NCBI GenBank assembly: GCA_028554755.1
Contig: JAPTOF010000015.1
Location: 1,612,001-1,676,000, forward strand
Length of the DNA: 64,000 bases
Reading direction: 5' to 3'
Source of the DNA: Cordia subcordata
Lineage: Eukaryota > Streptophyta > Magnoliopsida > Boraginales > Cordiaceae
Shown: piece by piece, positions 33,079-46,018 of the stretch
How the letters are laid out: each line of letters begins with the position of its first letter
Position numbering within the stretch: position 1 is the first letter of the stretch
The notes under the pieces: generated by a model
What the model saw: the letters and a program-made list of their open reading frames with translations, nothing else
Database searches by the model: none
What the model was told of the DNA's origin: nothing
Program-made: the position numbers and the translations under genes

Positions 33079-34780
33079 TGTTAGCATTATATGGGTTGAT
33101 ATAATGACTATTGATGTTTTGATGATAAAAATAAGTAATATCTTATGATTTATAATGAACACATTGATTTATGGCTTGTGAATTGAATGAATTGTTGTAT
33201 TAATTGAATGCTTCATATATATTGATGGATGACGTTATAAGCTACGTTTTGGAAAGTCTATATCTTATGAAAGCTTGTAGAAGATCAAAAGCATGGAAGA
33301 CAAAAATACTAGAAGATGAGAATGAAAACAAGCTCCACAAAGACAAAGGGAAATATAAGGCCGGAGATGCGAAGTCACAAAAGGTACTGACTTATTTTGG
33401 TTTGTATCTTTTGCTCATGTTTGTGTATATCCTTGAATTTGATTTGTAAAGCTCAAAATTTTCTTAGTCTTTTATCTAAAGCCTTTCTTTTTGATCATCT
33501 CATCTTGATTATTCTTTGTTTCGTGTCTTGAACTATTTTATCTTGATTCTTTTAATCATCTTTATTTCTATCTTGCTTTTGTTTTTCCATTCTAATTCTT
33601 TAATCTTGATTCTTTTTTAAAGTTCCTTGAAATCTTCAGGATGATTCTTAGGTCCTCTAGATATGTTATTCTAAGATAACAAAGCTAATTTGAAAAATTA
33701 GCCGTTGCATATCTAGTTTTGAAAAGATTTTTTTTTTTGGAATCTTGTCTCTCCTTTTACAAAAATTCCTTGAGATTTCAAATCCCTTTTAAATCATTGT
33801 TTTGAACTCCTAAAGATATGCTTTAAATTGCCAATCTTTTTTTTTTTTTTTAATCTCAAAAGATTCTCAAAATTAGCCAAAAATTTGTATTTTCTAGTGA
33901 TAGTCGGACCCCCTAGCCAGGCTCCTGACCTAGGCATATTTTGACAACTAAAATCTTGCAACTTTCTCGACCTCGCCGGACGCTCAGGTCGGCCGACCGA
34001 CCTAGACGATCGGGCGTAACCAGAGAAGTGCAGGAAAGGCCGGACGTATCCCTCGGTCGACCAACTTTCGTAGAGTTGTTTTAAAATTTATCCATTGAAA
34101 AATATTTTTGGCTTGATTTTCATATCTCTCTCACTCAAAACGACTCTTTCCTCACATTAGCTCTTTCATACACTATATAAACTCTGCTCTAAAGCTTTTT
34201 AACACATCTATTGATCAATACAAATCATTCTCTTGAGCTTTAGATTGTTGATTCTTGAGTTATACAAGAGCTATACATTGTCATATTCTTGTTGAGTGAG
34301 CTTTTGAGTATTATCTATATTCCTTGTATTCGATTATCAAACATTTACACTCCAAAAGCTAGAATAGAATTAGAGTGAATTATTAGCTAAAAAGGAGTGG
34401 GGAAAACCTTAGTGAGGTACTTTCACTTGGGTTCTTTGAAGATTTGGCTTTAAAGAGTTGTAATAGAGTTGGTTTGTGCATCACCAGCAATTGAAGAAGC
34501 ATCATTTATCTAGTAGAGTTGTTGTGAAGTCCTAAGGGGAGAATTCTTGGGTGGTAGATGTAGGCTTGACCGAACCACCTAAAAATTGCGATGCATTCTA
34601 TCTCTTTTGCTTTCTACTTAATTAATCCTATATTTCTTACTAGTTTGATAAATTGGTTGTGTGAAGTGTGTTTATTATCTTGCACTCAAAGTTACATTAA
34701 ATTAGTTTTATTTTCTTAAAAAGTAGCATAATCTTAATTCACCCACCTCCCCCGCCCTTAAGATTATTTGCCCCATAACA
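33079..34780 (+). repeat. 5' LTR of the SIRE-type element
   Basis: A 1702-bp stretch from TGTTAGCATTATATGG to CCCCATAACA directly precedes the PBS. The start is inferred from the TG, because the partner LTR is not in the window. A promoter-like TATATAAA lies at 34174-34181. A CG-rich tract (GGTCGGCCGACCGACC at 33987-34002) stands out from the AT-rich rest. Confidence 0.7.
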
Positions 34781-34782
34781 AG

Positions 34783-34795
34783 TGGTATCAAGAGC
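34783..34795 (+). other. Primer-binding site, tRNA-Met type
   Basis: TGGTATCAAGAGC starts 2 bp after the LTR and differs by one inserted base from the usual TGGTATCAGAGC. Confidence 0.85.
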
Positions 34796-34834
34796 TAGGG
34801 TTCTACATATATTTTAACAACTAGTAGGATTAGT

Positions 34835-36429
34835 ATGACAGATAATGTTAATACTACTATCATTGAAGGTTTGTCAATTAATAAAGCTCTTATATTTGAT
34901 GGCCTTAATTACTCCTTTTAGAAAATGAGAATGAAAGTATTTATGCAAGCTCATGATTACAAAGCATGGAAAATAATTAAAAATAGACCACAATATCCTA
35001 TGAAAATGGAAGAAGATAAGAAAGTATTGAAAATGGAAGATGAATGGGATGAGAAAGATTATAAACTTGTTGAATTAAATGCTAAAGCTTTGTATACCTT
35101 GTATGCTAGATTGAATGCTACTAAGTTTGCAAGAGTAATGGGTTGGACATCTGCTAAAGAAATTTGGGATCAACTTGAAGTCACCTATGAAGGTACTAGT
35201 CAAGTTAAAGAATCTAGAATCAGTATGCTTGGTAAAAAATATGAAAGTTTTAAAATGGAACCTGGTGAAAATATCGAATGTATGTTTTCTCAATATATTG
35301 AAATCACTAATGGTCTTAAGGCTTTGGGAAAGGAATACTCAAATGTAGAAATGCTGAGAAAGCTACTAAGGAGTCTACCACTTCAATGACAACCAAAAGT
35401 GACTTTTGTGAAAGAAGCAAGAGATCTCAACACGCTTACTCTAAATGAGCTAGATTGGTTCTCTCATGACAAATGAGCTAGAACTCAAAGCACATAAGAG
35501 GTGGACAAAAAGATGAAGAAATCTATAGCATATGTCACTTCCAAACATCCTCCAAGCGATGAAGAAGATAGTGATGAATCCGAAGATGAAGAGATGACTT
35601 TGCTTGTGAAAAATTTTAGAAAATTCATGACATACAAAAAGTGGAAGAAAGGAGCCAATCCAAAAATCTAAGGAAAAGAAAGAAGAAAATCTAAAGAAGG
35701 GAAAAATGAAGAACTCAAATGCTTCAACTGTAATAAACTAGGTCACATCAAAGAAAATTACCCTAAGTTGAAAAAACAAAGAGAAAGAAAAGCTCTTAAA
35801 GCAACATGGGACAGCTCAAAAAATGAAGTAGAAAGTGCAGAAGAACATGAAGTTTGCAAACTATGTATGTCTCATGGCAAACAAAAATGAGGTAAGTGAC
35901 TCTATAAACTATCTTTCATGTGATGATGAAGAATTCACTTTTGAAGATCTACAAGAGGCGTTTTCAAAATTACATGATGATTTCTCAATTGTTTTAAACA
36001 AAAATAAGATTTTACAAAAAGAGCTTGAAAACAATTTTGAAAGAAAAGGCCGATCTTGAAAAGAAAAATGTATCTCTTTTGGAAAACTTAAACGATTTGA
36101 AAAAGAAAAACAACAATTTACAAATGATTAAGAAAAAGTTCACAAATGGACAAGAAAATCTCAAAAAACTACTCGGATCACAAAAAATGATGTTTGACAA
36201 AAGTGAAATAGGTTATGAGTCTACAACCAAATAAAAATATTTGAAAAACTATTTTGTGAAAGCATCATCTTTTACTGCACCTTTAAAATCTTCTATTACT
36301 TGTACATACTGTGAAAAGAATGGTCACATTTCTTCTCAATGTTATTTTAAGAAATTACGTGATAGAGGTACTCTTGCACCACATTGGCAAAGACCCAAAT
36401 GGGTTGTAAAAGCAAAAAACTTAGATTAA
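34835..36429 (+). pseudogene. SIRE-type gag, broken
   Basis: The start is the ATG at 34835 (MTDNVNTTIIEGLSI). A TAG replaces a codon at NYSF-stop-KMRM, and the open frame resumes to LPLQ and a TGA at 35387. The gag core reads ESFKMEPGENIECMFSQY and TNGLKALGKEYSNVEMLRKL. Zinc knuckle 1 near 35714 (CFNCNKLGHIKENYP) has lost its last Cys. A tail with likely coiled coil follows (LQEAFSKLHDDFSIVLNKNK). Zinc knuckle 2 near 36301 (CTYCEKNGHISSQC) is intact. Frameshifts occur around 35860 and 36050. This order matches SIRE-lineage gag. Confidence 0.85.
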
Positions 36430-37140
36430 TCTCATAGACACAAGAAATTGGTGACCAATATAAAGCATTCTTGTGTTCTCTTAATATGTAGGTGAAGAAT
36501 GACATAAAGAAATAGATTCTAGACAGTGGATACTCAAAATACATGACTGGTCACTCTCACTATTATATGATCTTAAAAAAGTTAAAGAGATGTGACATTT
36601 GGAGATAATAGCAAAGGAAGAATAATTGGCAAAGGAAGTATCAGTAACAAATACTCTCTTGTGATTCATAGTGGTGCTACTTGTAGAAGGTCTTGAATTA
36701 ATCTACTTATCAGTAGTCAACTATGTGATAAAGGATACAAAGTTTGTTTCAAATCATCTAGTTGCATAGTACATGACTATGATAGTAACAACGTGCTCTT
36801 CATTGCATATAGAAATAATAATGTTTATACTGTTGCATTTGATCAACTTGAAAACCAAAATGTTACTTGTTTATCTACTATACATGGAAACTCTTGGTTA
36901 TGGCATAGAAGGCTTGGGCATACTAACATGAGTTTGTTTAAGAATCTTCCTAGAAACAAATTAGTAAGAGACTTGCCTAAAATCAAGTTTGAAAAAGATA
37001 AAGTATATGATGCATGTCCACTAGGGAAACAACATAAGACCTCCTTCAAACCTATTAATATGGTCTTAACATCTAGAGCTTTACAATTGTTGCATGTGGA
37101 TTTGTTTGGACCTATTGATGTTGCAAGCTTAGATGGATCC
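36430..37140 (+). pseudogene. SIRE-type protease and integrase N-terminus, truncated
   Basis: The protease active site reads ILDSGYSKYMTGHSHYY near 36518, so the catalytic DSG is kept. The GAG-pre-integrase zinc domain follows from about 36895 (SWLWHRRLGHTNMSLFKN, YDACPLGKQHKTSFKP), then the first integrase block (LLHVDLFGPIDVASLDGS) with its catalytic Asp. At 37141 the sequence switches abruptly to the Athila-A LTR, so truncation is by insertion rather than decay. Confidence 0.85.
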
Positions 37141-38993
37141 TGATATGTCTTGAAGGTGTAAGCCTTAAAAGGTCCCACAAGTGTACGGATCATATAATAT
37201 AGTGTATTAATGAGCGTGTCAAACCACTGGGAGGCGAGAAATGTGGAAGAATCCTATGCTAGTGTGTTCTAGAAGAAGCCTAAAAAGAACCTAGGCTCAA
37301 TAGGTTTTTACTTTTGGATTTTAGGGAGCTAAGGGGAAAATAAAAGGACCACACTACTAAAAAGGAAACATGGGAACTAAGCTAACCCTAGGGGATTAAA
37401 ACAATTGGAAGGTAATAGGGCGACCTGTACTTGTGACTAGGTGACTTTCTACCTCTTTGCTACGGAATTCAGGCATTAGCTTACTAAACAGGGCTTTTAA
37501 TACTAAGAAACTATCTGGTATCCAAATTACACCCAAGGACTCGGTGTGGGTCCATCCTTAAGCGTGCACACTTAGCAGAATGGCGTGGTCCTTATGTACT
37601 TAAGGCCATAGGAGGGACCACAAAGCTACCTAGGTGTCCTAGAACAAGCCTACCTTAGCTTTTAAACTATTGGCTAGATTTAAAACCAAAGTCTAAAGTG
37701 ACTAAGGTCAACCAAACCCTACCCGAACACCTATTAGCTGGATTTAAAGCTAAAGAGTCTCGACTAGGTTAGTCTAGAGTTGGGCCTCGTGGATCTAGGG
37801 ACATAAAAGTGGATTAGGACCTTAATAGCGTAATCTACATGTTCTAAGGTAAGGCATTGTGAACATGTTGAGCTATCCATTATTCAAATACAAACAAGTT
37901 TGATTTACACCATTCGAAACAATCGGGAATCAACATGTAACAAGATTTGAGCATGTATTCGCTATAAGGCATGTTAACACTCATTTAGACATGAATCTAA
38001 CAAACCCACTTCATATTATCCATAAATACACACATAGACCTGCAATTCAAAGGATTAGAAGTGTTCTATAGCAAATACAACTCAAATTATACACATACCA
38101 CTTATCTCGACATTAAATCAAACACATGGACATGAATTGAAATAAACCCATTCCCACTAAGAACAAAGTACGTATATATATAAGCCAATAGAATCCCATA
38201 ACAAAGAGTATGAAAATCAATCCATCACACCAGTTTAGTCACCCTAATCTATCTACTCAAGCATAAAATAAAAGAGACTGAAAAAGGGTTTAGAAGGCTC
38301 TCCTTCTATCCTTGCTTGTTTCTTTACAATCTTGGGCAAATCCTCACCAAATGATGTTTTAATCCTCCAAAATCAACTTAGATCTAGGTGTGGTGTGTGT
38401 CTTAATATGTGTATTAGAGTTAGGGTTTAGTGTGTGAGAAGTGGGTGTGTGAATGAGAGGTGAAAAGGGGTTGAAATCTACTCAATAAGGGCTGAAATAA
38501 TGCAGCTTTTGTGTCTAGCTAGGGGCCTTGGTCTGTCAACCGGCCTAGCCTTAAGTTGACCGGCCTAAGGGCCTTAGCTATTAATCTGGCCAATCACTTA
38601 GGCCAGTCGACTGACCCTGGAAAGGGTCAACCGACGAGGCCAGAACCCTGGCCAGTTTTTCTCACGTTGTGTCTGTTTCACCCTGGTTGCTCTTTTTTTG
38701 GCCTTGTCGCCTCCAAAAGCTTCTTTTATGCTTCTCCCACGTCCCGAACACCTCAAGCTTGACTCCAACATCAACTCATCATCAATTCAGGTCCCAAGCT
38801 TTGACCTAACTTCACCAAACACGAGAAATAAGCCTGCATCAGTGTAGCGTTTGTCTTTAAACTCAATTGCGTACATTTGCATATGCTTAAGCCTATCTCT
38901 AGCATATGTCCTATACTAATGCATCTCTTAAAGCTCAAAAAAACTCTTAATCATAAATGATGATGCAAACACACACAAAAACACAACAGATCA
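37141..38993 (-). repeat. 3' LTR of Athila-A
   Basis: This 1853-bp LTR begins TGATATGTCTTGAAGG and ends CAACAGATCA. It is clearly related to the Athila-B LTRs (shared start, ACGGATC block, order of blocks, end) but quite diverged. On the minus strand it is the downstream LTR. The adjoining purine-rich strand (reverse of CACTCCTAAGCCTTCTCC) serves as PPT. Confidence 0.85.
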
Positions 38994-39113
38994 ACACTCC
39001 TAAGCCTTCTCCTTACTTGTCCTTAAGCAAGCTCAATCTTAAATTTGTTTCTAGGCTGATGCAAATGGTTACCTAAAGGACTGATTCACTATCAAGGTGC
39101 TCTAAGAAGCATG
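38994..39113 (-). mobile_element. Athila-A internal 3' end, left of the Athila-B insertion
   Basis: The sequence next to the Athila-A LTR matches the equivalent region of Athila-B at 40982-41100 (for example CAAGCAAGC and GGTCACC/GGTTACC blocks, TCTAAGAAGCATG). It stops at the GCATG duplicated by Athila-B and resumes at 50210. Confidence 0.8.
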
Positions 39114-40981
39114 TGATATGTCGTCTTTTGAGTGCAAGCTCTAAAGACCCTCAAGTGCACGGATCGGTGTAGTAAAGTGTATGCAAGTGCAGGGTCGATT
39201 CCACAGGGAGGCTATGTTGTAAGATGGATTCCACATGTGTGTTCTAGAGTGTACCTAAAAAAGAAACCTAAATTATCTATTTTTGGGATTTTCGATGGTC
39301 GGGAGCTCTAACTAAAGTGAATTAAACTAAACTATAGGAACGGAAAGTGGGAGATAAGCTAATCTGTAAGAACTAACAAATGGAAAGGTGTTAGGGTGAC
39401 TTCAACTTATGAATGGGTGATTCTATACCCAAATGCTATGGGATTAAAGAATGATGGCTTACTATTATAATTGCTCTTAACTAGGTTACTAAATCAGTGT
39501 CTTAATGCGGGTCCATCCCTAGACGACGCCTCCTAGAGCTATGGCGTGGTCCTTATGACCTAGGGTCTCAAGAGTGACCAATTAGCTTCCTAGGTGACTT
39601 AGAATGAACCTACCCTAGTACCTAAATCATTGGTTGGGTTTAAAGCCAAGCCCTAGTGTCGCTAAGGTCGACTAAACCTATCCTGAAACCTATTGGCTGG
39701 ATTTAAAACCAAAGGAGACTCGGCCTAAGGTAGCCCTAAATCACTTACCGTCATTCTAAGGTCACTGCGGTGAGATTTGACTTGATAGCACATTCATACA
39801 TGTTCTTGGCCAAGGTATTCATGAATAAAAGGATCTATTCAACTATCAAACATCGTCACGCTTGGATTACACCATTAGAAGCAATTAACAACCAACATGT
39901 ACGCGTTATTGAAGTCATATTCACTACTGGGCATGCAAATATACACATAGACATGAATATAAGCATTACCCACTTCATAACATCCGTATATAAATATATA
40001 GACATGATTATAACATGGATTAGATGCATTTAGTAATAAATAGACTTCAATTTATACACATGCTGCTCCTTTAGTCATTTAATCAAACACTTAGACATGA
40101 ATGAGAAAATAACCATTAGAACAAGAAAATCGAACATGTACATATTCAGCCATTTAATCCCATATCATAAGAGTATACAGCTAACCAATTATGTAAGTTA
40201 AATCATCCTGCATGAGTCTACTCAATCATAATAAGAGATAGAACAAAAGAGAGTTTATGAAGCTTCCTTTTCATCCTAGCTCATCTTGTACAAAGCTTTT
40301 GAGCAACTTGAATCCAAATGTTGAAATCCTCTAAATTCTCTTGATTCAAGGTGATGAACTATGTGAGAGAGTGTGTGTGATGTAGGTGAAGACTAGGGTT
40401 AAGTGTGTTTGTGCATGATGGGTGTGTTGAGATCCTCCCTAGAATTGTCAAAAAGATTCCCTTTTTAAGTATGAAAATGGGGCTTTTATATCAACTTTTT
40501 ACGAACTGTTGGTTGACCTTGCTGGTTGACCGACTTCTTCTCGTAGCTCGACCGGCTCTTTGGTGATGCTCTCTGGACTAGCCGACCGACTAGCTTTGGA
40601 GGGGTGGTCGTCCAGCTATTTTGAGTACCTCTCTGAAGTTGCCAGTTGACCTAGCCGGTCGACAGGCTACTTTTTCTAGGTCATCTGGCTGACTTTTTTC
40701 TCCATTCTTTGTCTTTCCGGACTTCGATCTTCTCTTTTTGACTCGTACATCTCCCATCTTCATCACCAATTATCGTTCAATCTCGATCTTAACCCAAAGT
40801 TCACCTAAATCATTTAAAACAATAAATCAGTGTAGCAATTTGTCTCTTAAACATGTAAATTTGTTTACGCTTAAGCCTATTCTTATAAAAAGCATTACAC
40901 TAATGCATCTTTTTGAGCACTTAATACCCCTTAAACATAGGCAAATAACAATGCAAATACACACAAAAACACAACACATCA
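39114..40981 (-). repeat. 3' LTR of Athila-B
   Basis: This 1868-bp LTR runs from TGATATGTCGTC to ACACATCA. It matches 48344-50209 with scattered substitutions and compensating indels. One about 20-bp segment present in the right copy near 48758 is missing here near 39503. One about 35-bp segment near 40638 is missing in the right copy. Confidence 0.92.
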
Positions 40982-42375
40982 ACACCCCCAAACCTTCTCC
41001 TTGCTTGTCCCCAAGCAAGCCCAATCTTTAGTTTATTTCTAAAAGCCAATGCCAAGGGTCACCTAAGGGATTGAATCTCTATCAAAGTTAGTCTAAGAAG
41101 CATGAAGGGGGCAATCCTATTATAGAAAGATCCTTAATCCTTTTTGACTCTTCCCTCTACTCATAAGGGGTCTTGTTCCTTGTGGGAATCTCCCAAGTAG
41201 CCAAACCACCACGAGCCTACGATTTTAACGCACGCACTCGAGATGTTGAGATTTCGTGCCCCTTCAACTAACATGGCCTTTCTAACATGCACAAAGCCTC
41301 AAAGTCATGAAAAGAGAAAATATACAAACACAATGGCTTAAACAAGCCTTATTCACATATCTACATAGAGGATAGCATGTGCTAAGTTGACATTGTGTCA
41401 CTTATGCACTTATTCACAAAACTTTTTGGTGCCCTTGGCCTTTTTCTCTTTTTCATTTTTTTATTGTGTATATATATATATATTTGGACCTTTGTGCCTT
41501 TTTCAATTCAAAATTTTTTTTGATTTTTCATACTTTGCATTGTATTCACAAGAAGAAAAGAAAAAGAAAGGCTTTGGCATATAAAAAAGAACAGATCAAG
41601 GAAGGGACTCATAATAACAACTCTTTTTCAACACTCTTTCCTACCAAGCTATGGGGTGGCTACATGAGTCATTCTTAAAGGTCCTCATTCCCCACAACTT
41701 CGAAGGACATCCCCTCCAAGACTTAGTTTTCAAACCACTCTATTCATTTCCCCACAATGCATCTCATATTCACCAATCAATAGAGTCAATCACAATTGTC
41801 AACAAAGAAATAAATGACTCTACATGCATCAAAATTGGAAAATTTTCACCATTTTTAAGCCCATAATGCAATCTACCCTAAAATATATAACAAGAAAACT
41901 AGACTCCCACACCCCCAAACCTAAACTTTGCTTGTCCTTAAGCAAATAAATCAAAATACATAAACAAGCAAGTTGGCATTACAAAGCAAGTAAGGGTGGT
42001 GGGGAAGGGGTAAAAACATAGGGAACGAGTAGAGAAATGATACATACAACCTTGCATCTTTTTCAAAGCTGTCCATGCCAATGATAAATCACCATACTAC
42101 TAATCTTGTGACTTACAATTCACAAACACTCACAAAGAAAATAAGGTTAGTAATATTGCCTATGCATGCTTGCATTAGCATGTGTAATAATAAGCAATGG
42201 TGTATCTTATGGGACAAAGGATCGGGATTCAATATTTTGATGTGGGTGAAAGAAAAAAGGAAGAAGATAAAAAAGAAAGAAAGTGAAATAAATGCAATAT
42301 TACAAAATTGAACCTAGGTTGCCTCCTAATAGCGCTAACCACCATGCCGTCAGCCGAGCAAACACCAACTCATCT
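40982..42375 (-). other. Athila-B PPT and non-coding 3' region
   Basis: The minus strand has a purine tract next to the LTR (reverse of ACACCCCCAAACCTTCTCC at 40982-41000). The rest is non-coding with T-rich runs. Many Athila elements carry an envelope-like gene here; I find no open frame or membrane-protein signal. The same region in Athila-A (50215-51506) is homologous. Confidence 0.7.
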
Positions 42376-43589
42376 TCAACTTCCACAGATGGGTTCCTTA
42401 AGCATTAAAACCTCCACACGAGCCATGCTCGGATCATATGCATGCTTCAGACATTGCCCATTCATCGTCAACTCTCGGCCATCCTTCAAGTCTTTGATCT
42501 TGACTGCTTCGGAAAGGTAGGCAACCAACATCTCATATGGATCATCCCATTTTGTCTTAAGCTTACCTGGAAAGAGTTTTAATTGTGAGTTAAATAGCCA
42601 AACTTTATCGGAGGGAGAGAATGATTTCTTAATAATGTGTTTATCATGAATTCTCTTCATCCTATCTTTATAAATCTTGACATTCTCGTATGCCTAAAAT
42701 CTAAGCTCTTTCAATTCCGTTAGGTCTAGCTTCCTTTTCTCACCTGCACTTGCCAAATCAAAATTTAGGGCCTTGATGGCCCAATAAGCTCTATGCTCAA
42801 GTTCTACCGGCAAGTGACAAACTTTCTCATAAACCAATCTATACGGAGACATACTAATGGGAGTCTTAAAGGCGGTACGGTAGGCCTACAAAGCATCATT
42901 TAGCCTAATAGACCAATCTCTCTTATCGGGCCTAACTGTTTTTTTCTAAAATGTGCTTGATCTCCCTATTGGACACCTCTACTTGTCTGCTAGTTTGCAG
43001 GTGATAACGAGTAGCTACCTTATGGGTGACCGAATATCTTCTCAATAAGGCCTCTAATGTCCTATGGCGAAAATGCAAACCCCCATCACTAATTAAGATC
43101 CTAAGGACTCCAAATCTAGAGAAAATGTTCTTCTTAATGAACTTAACAACCACTACTCTATGGTCATTATGGGAATTGCCTCAACCCATTTGGACACATA
43201 ATCAACGGCCACTAAAATGTATTGGTATCCAAAGGAAGGTGGAAATGGACCCATTAAATTTACACCCCAAACATCAAATAACTCACATGGAAGAATAGAG
43301 GATAAAGGCATTATGTTTCTCCTAGAGATGGACCCAGATTGTTGACATCTAAAACACTTTTTACAATACTCTTGGGCATCCCTAAAGAAAGTGGGCCAAA
43401 ATAATCCACATTGCAAGACCTTTGCGGCGGTCTTCTTCCCACTAAAATGACCCCCACACCCCTCATCATGACACATGCTCAAAACACTCTCAAACTCGTC
43501 CTCGGGCACACACCGGTGAATCATTTGATCTGCACATACTTTAAAAAGATAGGGATCTCCCAAAAGAAATGCCTAGCTTTTGCTAGGAA
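42376..43589 (-). pseudogene. Athila-B integrase, broken
   Basis: The HHCC zinc domain is visible ([30 protein letters not shown]). At the first catalytic position the family has Asp, but here the block reads [12 protein letters not shown], with Asn. The second Asp is present in [13 protein letters not shown], after a frameshift near 43150, and the Glu in [15 protein letters not shown]. After a break around 42930 to 42660, the C-terminal chromatin-side region continues ([40 protein letters not shown]). The gene is frameshifted at least twice and lacks a catalytic residue. Confidence 0.82.
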
Positions 43590-45506
43590 CCTATCTTTTT
43601 CTCTCTTCTCCCAATGGAAAGGAAAACGCCCTGTGGCAAGATAATTGACAATATGAGCAAACCATGGTGTGTGATGAGAGACGGCAAATAATTGCTCATC
43701 AGGAAATAAATCATGGAAAGGGAATGGATCATTAGAATACTAGCTAATAAGACGGAAAAGATGATCCGCAACTAAATTTTCTTTATCCTTCTTATCCTAG
43801 ATTTCGATGTCAAACTCTTGAAGGAGGAGCAACCACCTGATCAAGCAGGGCTTAGATTCTTTCTTAGACAACAAATACTTCAATGCCGTATAATCGGTGT
43901 AGGCAATCACTTTGGATCCTAGGATGTATGACCTAAACTTGTCAAGGGAGAAGACTATTACTAGAAGCTCTTTTTCCGTGGTGGTATAGTTCTTTTGGGC
44001 TTCATCAAGAGTCTTGCTAGCATAGTACACAACATGAGGCAACTTATCCTTCCTTTGACCTAAGACAGCTCTTATCGCATAATCGGATGCATCACACATA
44101 ACCTCAAATGGGAGACTGTAGTTAGGTGGTTGAATAATCAGGGATGTAGACAAGGATTTAAGCCTATTGAAAGCCCTAACACACTCATCATCAAAGTCAA
44201 AAGGGACATCTTGTGTTAGGAGCCTAGACAAGGGATGTGCAATGTGGCTGAAATCCTTAATGAATCTACGGTAGAATCTTGCATGTCTTAGAAAAGATCT
44301 AACATCCTTGACACACTTGGGAACAAGCAACTTTTCAATTAATTCTACCTTAGCTGGGTCAACTTGAATACCACTAGATGAAACTATATGACCCAACACT
44401 ATCCCTCTTTGCACCATGAATTGGGATTTCTCCCAACTCAACACTAAATTCTTCTCCACACATCGGTTTAAGACTAAAGAGAGGTGACTTAAGCACTCTT
44501 CAAAATGATCACCAAAGACTGTCTCTAAATGCCTCTCAATCATGTCACTAAAAATGGCCATCATACATCTCTGGAAAGTCGCTGGGGCATTACAAAGACC
44601 GAAGGGCATTCTCCTATAGGCAAAAATGCCATAGGGACAAATAAAGGTGGTCTTCTCTTGGTCCTTGGGAAACACAGGAATCTAATTATAACTCGAATAG
44701 TCATCTAGAAAACAATAGTAGCTATGCCTAGCCACTCTATCTAAAATTTGATATAGAAAAGGCAATGGGAAATGATCCTTCCTAGTTTTGGAGTTAAGCT
44801 TTCTATAATCAATACAAACTCTCCATCCCGTGGGAGTACGTGTAGGGATAAGCTCTCCTATCTCATTTTTTACAACCGTGATCCCAGACTTCTTAGGGAC
44901 AACTTAGACTAGGCTAACCCACTCACTATCGGAGATCAGATAAATAATGCCTGCATCTAAAAGCTTAATGATCTCTTTCTGAACTACTTCACTCATGTGT
45001 GGGTTTAGCCTCTTTTGCATTTCCTTGGAAGGAACGACTCCATCTTCAAGGTGAATACGATGCATATAAACCAAAAGGTCAATACCTCTCAAATCATCAA
45101 TTTTCCACCCTTTAGTCTTTCTATGTTTCCTAAGAACCTCTAAGAGATACTTTTTTTGCTCAGTAGAAAATTTGAAAGCAATGATGATTGGAAGGGTCTC
45201 ACTAAGGCCTAAGAATGCACACTTCAAATGATCGTGAAGAGGTTTGAGCTCTAAAAAGGGAGTAGGCTTCACCAAAGGGGACTCAACCTCAACATCATCA
45301 ACGGGGACATTAATAGAATCGAGACTAAAAGGATTAACCTCAAGTGACTTATCAAGCAAATGGCTATCAATCAATGAAGTAGAAGCTACACATTTCCGCT
45401 CTAAGGTGTCTAAATCAAAGCTAGACATCAATTCCTCAAATTTCCTCAAATCTCCTCTATCGGTCATAGTTCTCTTTACAAGATCCTCAACACAAGAATC
45501 AATCAT
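43590..45506 (-). pseudogene. Athila-B reverse transcriptase and RNase H, catalytic box deleted
   Basis: The linker and fingers read LNPHMSEVVQKEIIKLLDAG and then, after stops near 44904 and 44676, WRVCIDYRKLNSKTRKDHF. The palm reads [20 protein letters not shown]. Where Athila RTs have their FMDD catalytic box, this copy goes directly from IERHLE to [11 protein letters not shown] (near 44515-44525). About 15 bp are missing compared with Athila-A. The rest of RT ([20 protein letters not shown]) and RNase H ([43 protein letters not shown]) is readable in one frame down to 43797. Without the aspartates this RT cannot be active. Confidence 0.85.
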
Positions 45507-45551
45507 ATCAACTTTAAAGCACTCTTCTCCATCTTCTCCTTCATACTAGCC

Positions 45552-45900
45552 CTATTCATTACCTCGGCAACTATCATAATGGATCTCAAATTCCCAAATT
45601 TTCATCTCCAATAACCCCGACCTACAATAAATAATGGCATATGCGGTGGCAAGGAAGGGGCAACCTAGAAGAATAGGTGTAGAATGTCTAAAGTTATGTA
45701 GCGAATCCATATCTAACACTATGAAGTCCATAAGGTACACGAACTCATCTACCTGTACCATAACATCCTTTATCACGCCCTTAGGTCTACGCTCGGACCT
45801 ATTAGCTAGCTGAAGAGTAACATGTGTAGGGGACAACTCACCTAGACCTAGCTGCTGATAGATGGAGTAGGGAATGAGATTTAGACCAAATCCTAAATCT
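45552..45900 (-). pseudogene. Athila-B protease region
   Basis: The minus-strand frame reads VTLQLANRSERRPKGVIKDV, DFIVLDMDSLHNF and TPILLGCPFLATAYAI. This corresponds to the C-terminal half of the Athila aspartic protease (the ILGRPFL-type block, with Cys in place of Arg). The catalytic DSG/DLG segment should lie just upstream, near 45850-45900 on this strand, but is not readable without a stop. Confidence 0.7.
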
Positions 45901-46018
45901 AACAGGGCACGATCAATTTAGGTCTTTCGGATCCTATAAGGAATGGTGAAAGCTTCGGGGTCACTCATCTTGGGCAGGAGGCCTGAAGTACAAATACTAC
46001 TCACTTTCAACGTAAGCC

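Larger units (their letters stand above)
33079..37140 (+). mobile_element. SIRE-type Ty1/copia retrotransposon, 5' part, cut by Athila-A
   Basis: The left LTR, PBS, gag, protease and the first part of integrase are present on the plus strand. The coding sequence stops mid-integrase at 37140, where the Athila-A LTR begins. The remaining pol and the right LTR should lie beyond Athila-A, outside the window. Gag has two CCHC-type zinc motifs and a long coiled-coil tail, as in the SIRE (Sirevirus) lineage. Gag and protease carry stops, so the element is old. Confidence 0.85.

Noticed and set aside
42308..42660. Plus-strand frames in the Athila-B integrase region
   Set aside because: They are antisense shadows of the integrase C-terminus, which has clear family motifs on the minus strand.
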